Assembly: GCA_934700345.1 (NCBI GenBank)
Contig: CAKUXP010000004.1
Span: 62,001 to 126,000, forward strand
Direction: 5' to 3'
Origin: an uncultured Fibrobacter sp.
GTDB lineage: Bacteria; Fibrobacterota; Fibrobacteria; Fibrobacterales; Fibrobacteraceae
Length of the DNA stretch: 64,000 nucleotides
The notes beneath the pieces are model-generated. The model did no database searches, was not told where the DNA came from, and saw only the letters and a list, made by a program, of their open reading frames with translations. Shown here in pieces: positions 61,611-64,000 of this stretch. The position numbers were made by a program, and so were the translations under genes. Each line of letters starts with the position of its first letter. Position 1 is the stretch's first letter.

Positions 61611-61703
61611 AACCTTTTATAAAAATTTAAAAAAATGGAGACACGTTTTCCAAATAAATAATTATTTTTATGCATAAATTCACATTTACGCAAAAGGAAC
61701 AAA

Positions 61704-62987
61704 ATGCAAAAACTCGATAACGAAACCCTGTGCGTCCAAGCCGGATGGTCTCCCAAGAAAGGCGAACCGAGGATTCTCCCCATTTACCAGAGTACGACTT
61801 TCAAGTACGATACGAGCGCCCAAATGGCGGACCTCTTCGACCTCAAGGCAGACGGCTATTTCTATACGCGCCTCCAGAATCCGACGAACGATGCAGTCGC
61901 ACAGAAAATCACGGAACTCGAAGGCGGAATAGCCGGCATGCTCACCAGTTCCGGCCAGGCAGCCAACTTTTTCGCCATCTTCAACATCTGCGAATCGGGC
62001 GACCATTTTGTCAGCTCATCGGCAATTTATGGCGGAACCTACAATCTCTTTGCCGTCACCATGAAAAAGCTCGGTATCGAATGCACATTCGTCGATCCGG
62101 ACGCAAGCGAAGAGGAAATCGATAAGGCGTTCCGTCCGAACACAAAGGCTTTCTTCGGAGAAACCATCGCCAATCCGACATGCCATGTCACGGACATCAA
62201 AAAGTTCGCAAGTATCGCCCACAAGCACGGCGTCCCGTTTATTATCGACAACACATTCGCTACGCCGGTTCTCTGCCGCCCGTTTGAATTCGGCGCGGAC
62301 ATCGTCACCCATTCGACGACAAAATACATGGACGGTCATGCGATGACTGTCGGCGGCGCAATCATCGACAGCGGAAACTTTGACTGGGAAGCCCACCACG
62401 ACAAGTTTCCGGGAATTACGGAACCCGATCCTTCCTATCACGGTCTCGCTTACAGCAAGGCTTTTGGCAAAAAGGGTTATATCGTCAAGGCTACCGCCCA
62501 GCTGATGCGCGACTTCGGGAGCATCCAGTCGCCGGCAAACTCCTTCCTCTTGAACGTGGGTCTCGAAACACTCGCCCTCCGGATGTCGAAACACTGTGAA
62601 AACGCGCTGAAAATCGCCAAGTTTCTCCGGAATCATCCGAAAGTCGCCTGGATCAACTTTGCAGGCCTCGAATCGGACAAGTATCATGAACTCGCCAAGA
62701 AACAGTTCAAGGGCGGAATACCCTGCGGCGTTCTCGCTTTCGGCATCAAGGGAGGCAGAGAAGAATCCATCCGGTTCATGGATTCACTCAAGCTGATAGC
62801 GATTGTCACCCACGTCGCCGATGCGCGTTCCTGTGTTCTCCACCCGGCAAGCCACACGCACCGACAGCTGACCGACGAGCAGCTCATCGCAAACGGAATC
62901 CGTCCCGACCTGATTCGCCTTTCCATAGGAATCGAAAACTCTGACGATCTCATCGCCGACATGAAACAGGCCTTCGAGAAAATCTAA
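61704..62987 (+). CDS. metY: O-acetylhomoserine sulfhydrylase
   Basis: 427 residues, typical for MetY and longer than MetB/MetC. PLP-dependent Cys/Met metabolism fold: YTRLQNPTND near 54-63, SSGQAANFFAIF near 82-93, PLP Lys in THSTTKYMDGHAM near 208, and HPASHTHRQL in the C-terminal part. It makes homocysteine from O-acetylhomoserine and sulfide in methionine synthesis. AAGGAA before the ATG. A strong terminator follows. A methionine gamma-lyase is the alternative but length and end favour MetY. Confidence 0.9.
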   Translation: MQKLDNETLCVQAGWSPKKGEPRILPIYQSTTFKYDTSAQMADLFDLKADGYFYTRLQNPTNDAVAQKITELEGGIAGMLTSSGQAANFFAIFNICESGDHFVSSSAIYGGTYNLFAVTMKKLGIECTFVDPDASEEEIDKAFRPNTKAFFGETIANPTCHVTDIKKFASIAHKHGVPFIIDNTFATPVLCRPFEFGADIVTHSTTKYMDGHAMTVGGAIIDSGNFDWEAHHDKFPGITEPDPSYHGLAYSKAFGKKGYIVKATAQLMRDFGSIQSPANSFLLNVGLETLALRMSKHCENALKIAKFLRNHPKVAWINFAGLESDKYHELAKKQFKGGIPCGVLAFGIKGGREESIRFMDSLKLIAIVTHVADARSCVLHPASHTHRQLTDEQLIANGIRPDLIRLSIGIENSDDLIADMKQAFEKI

Positions 62988-63004
62988 CAGAAAATTTGCC
63001 TACG

Positions 63005-63036
63005 AAACGCCGTTCAAAAGACGGCGTTTTTTTTTT
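63005..63036 (+). terminator. Intrinsic terminator after metY
   Basis: aaacgccgt / acggcgttt, 9-bp perfect stem with a 7-base loop and a run of ten T, 18 bases after the metY stop. Confidence 0.92.
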
Positions 63037-63157
63037 GTAGTTTAAACATTAACTTTCAAAAAAATCCGATAGACCAGATATTCTTGATGATAACCTGAAA
63101 CAGGAATAAATTACGACCCGGAAAGAGACTACTACTTAATAAAAAAAATTTTTAAAA

Positions 63158-63589
63158 TCAATTCGCCTTGATGCCGACCTTGGCGAAAACTTCGGCATTT
63201 CCGGCATCTTTCAAGGCAACGTTCGTTATCCAGTTATATTCATCTAGTCCCGAAAGTCCCACACGGATGCAGACCTGCTCCTTCGCCTTCTCGTAATTTT
63301 GCAGAATCAGGATTTTCTCGTCGCCCTGGGCCTGCTCGATTTTCAGCGACCATTCCTCGCCGAGCATGACAAGCGCGGCAACCGCGTTTAGGTATTGGCC
63401 TGCCTTCTTTTCGTCGATGAGGCTAGTCTTCGGCGCAACAAACTTGGCGACCGAAATCGGAGCGACCTGTTTTTTCGCATCCTGTCTCGGAAGTGACGGA
63501 GTGAAAGATTCCGACTGGTCCGCCCCACAAGCTATCAAGATAAAAAAAGAAGCCACCGCGAATACAAATGTGAAGAACTTTTGATTCAA
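63158..63589 (-). CDS. Small lipoprotein
   Basis: 143 residues from a TTG at 63587-63589 with AGGAG upstream; the open frame above it would run into the tRNA gene. Signal M-N-Q-K-F-F-T-F-V-F-A-V-A-S-F-F with lipobox LIAC. The mature part is Ser/Pro-rich, then helical (KAGQYLNAVAALVMLGEEW ... YEKAKEQVCIRVGL). No family recognised. It probably sits on a membrane facing the periplasm. Confidence 0.7.
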   Translation of the reverse strand: MNQKFFTFVFAVASFFILIACGADQSESFTPSLPRQDAKKQVAPISVAKFVAPKTSLIDEKKAGQYLNAVAALVMLGEEWSLKIEQAQGDEKILILQNYEKAKEQVCIRVGLSGLDEYNWITNVALKDAGNAEVFAKVGIKAN

Positions 63590-63614
63590 TTGTGGCTCCT
63601 TCCATAAGGGATAA

Positions 63615-63687
63615 TAGCGGTTTGTGGGGTCGAACCACAGACACACGGATTATGATTCCGTTGCTCTACCGACTGAGCTAAACCGCC
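63615..63687 (-). tRNA. tRNA-Met (anticodon CAT)
   Basis: 73-base cloverleaf on the minus strand. Acceptor GGCGGTT/AACCGCT, D-arm GCTC/GAGC, anticodon stem ACGGA/TCCGT with loop ATCATAA giving CAT, T-arm TGTGG TTCGACC CCACA. CCA is not encoded. The first pair is G1-U72, a wobble. Elongator methionine fits best; a lysidine-modified isoleucine tRNA also has CAT, and no initiator features (unpaired 1-72, three GC pairs in the anticodon stem) are seen. Confidence 0.92.
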
Positions 63688-63745
63688 AGGTGAGCCTAAT
63701 TTAAACAAATTCCGAAAAATAATCAAGGGGAATCGTAAAAATAAA

Positions 63746-64000
63746 TCAACTTTTATCGAAATTTTCTTCCCCGAGAAAGCGCAATTCCGTAAAAAGCTTC
63801 CCGTTCGAATACTCGATAAGGCGCCAACCCGGAATCCGGCTCAGGATATGGAATTCGGAACTTTCAGGGTCCAGTTGCATCTGCGTGGACGGCGTGACAT
63901 AGACCGTCTGGCCGGCTCCGCGGTCAATCGTCATTCCGGAATGGTAATGCCCCACGAAAATCGAATGGAGATTTCCGATGCCGTCGAGCGTCTCGCCGAC
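63746..64000 (-). CDS. cpdA: CpdA-like cyclic-nucleotide phosphodiesterase, C-terminal part
   Basis: Last 85 codons of a gene that begins beyond the right edge; the frame is open to base 64000. The metal motif GHYHSG, then TPSTQMQLDPESSEF and PGWRLIEY, match the end of CpdA/Icc class III phosphodiesterases of the calcineurin-like metallophosphoesterase superfamily, which hydrolyse cAMP in known members. The substrate here is not shown. Confidence 0.8.
   Translation of the reverse strand, partial: VGETLDGIGNLHSIFVGHYHSGMTIDRGAGQTVYVTPSTQMQLDPESSEFHILSRIPGWRLIEYSNGKLFTELRFLGEENFDKS

Noticed and set aside
61611..61703. SAM or other methionine riboswitch before metY
   Set aside because: The 93-base leader is A/T-rich and lacks the stems and conserved core of known SAM riboswitches; only the acgcaaaa half site is notable.

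Overview
The window looks like a chromosomal segment of a Fibrobacterota bacterium (Fibrobacter/Hallerella-like). This rests on codon and base usage, a diderm envelope gene set (periplasmic binding protein, DUF3943 protein, lipoproteins with LIGC/LIAC lipoboxes), DivIVA, and the short dispersed intergenic repeats. The taxonomic call is inference. No rRNA or CRISPR array was seen; one tRNA gene is present.

Region 1 (1-21.1 kb) is a dense defence island, mostly AT-rich. On the minus strand it holds the start of an McrB-like gene, an AbiE-type toxin/antitoxin pair (AbiEi/AbiEii) and a complete four-gene Wadjet (JetABCD) plasmid-defence operon. An IS4-family element with a probably inactive transposase follows; it has cut off an unknown gene. 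Next come two plus-strand genes, a NACHT STAND NTPase and a RelA/SpoT-type synthetase with an altered nucleotide pocket, which form the best candidate for an undescribed system. Convergent with them is a minus-strand series: a type IIG restriction-modification enzyme, a GmrSD-like DUF262/DUF1524 protein, and a GHKL ATPase with a C-terminal PD-(D/E)XK nuclease.

Region 2 (21.3-33.8 kb) is core-like and GC-richer: a BASS transporter, KtrB/KtrA potassium uptake, a solitary OLD nuclease, DNA polymerase beta clamp (dnaN), a small membrane protein, an M23 peptidase, a HAD phosphatase, GlgE and a MacB-type ABC exporter.

Region 3 (33.8-37.5 kb) is an accessory cassette: an intergenic stretch with three copies of an 18-bp motif, a C5 cytosine methyltransferase with its restriction endonuclease, an ISL3-like transposase start fragment, and a small exported membrane protein.

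Region 4 (37.5-48 kb) is core-like again: DivIVA, YggU, a composite repeat, a periplasmic binding protein, a nucleotidyltransferase-fold protein that has lost its catalytic residues, a DUF3943 protein, tmk and secA (overlapping), a LamG-like protein and an acyltransferase.

Region 5 (48-59.2 kb) is AT-rich and holds two divergent clusters of exported proteins. The minus strand has a small secreted protein, a 1.2-kilo-residue heparinase II/III-like protein and two paralogous lipoproteins. The plus strand has a subtilisin-like protease with a CUB-like C-terminus and two Cys-containing secreted proteins. They face each other across a shared promoter region carrying a 12-bp inverted repeat.

Region 6 (59.4-64 kb) has an HMGL-like aldolase, a Fic-fold regulator with a ruined active site behind two identical palindromes, O-acetylhomoserine sulfhydrylase, a lipoprotein, tRNA-Met(CAT) and the C-terminal end of a CpdA-like phosphodiesterase.
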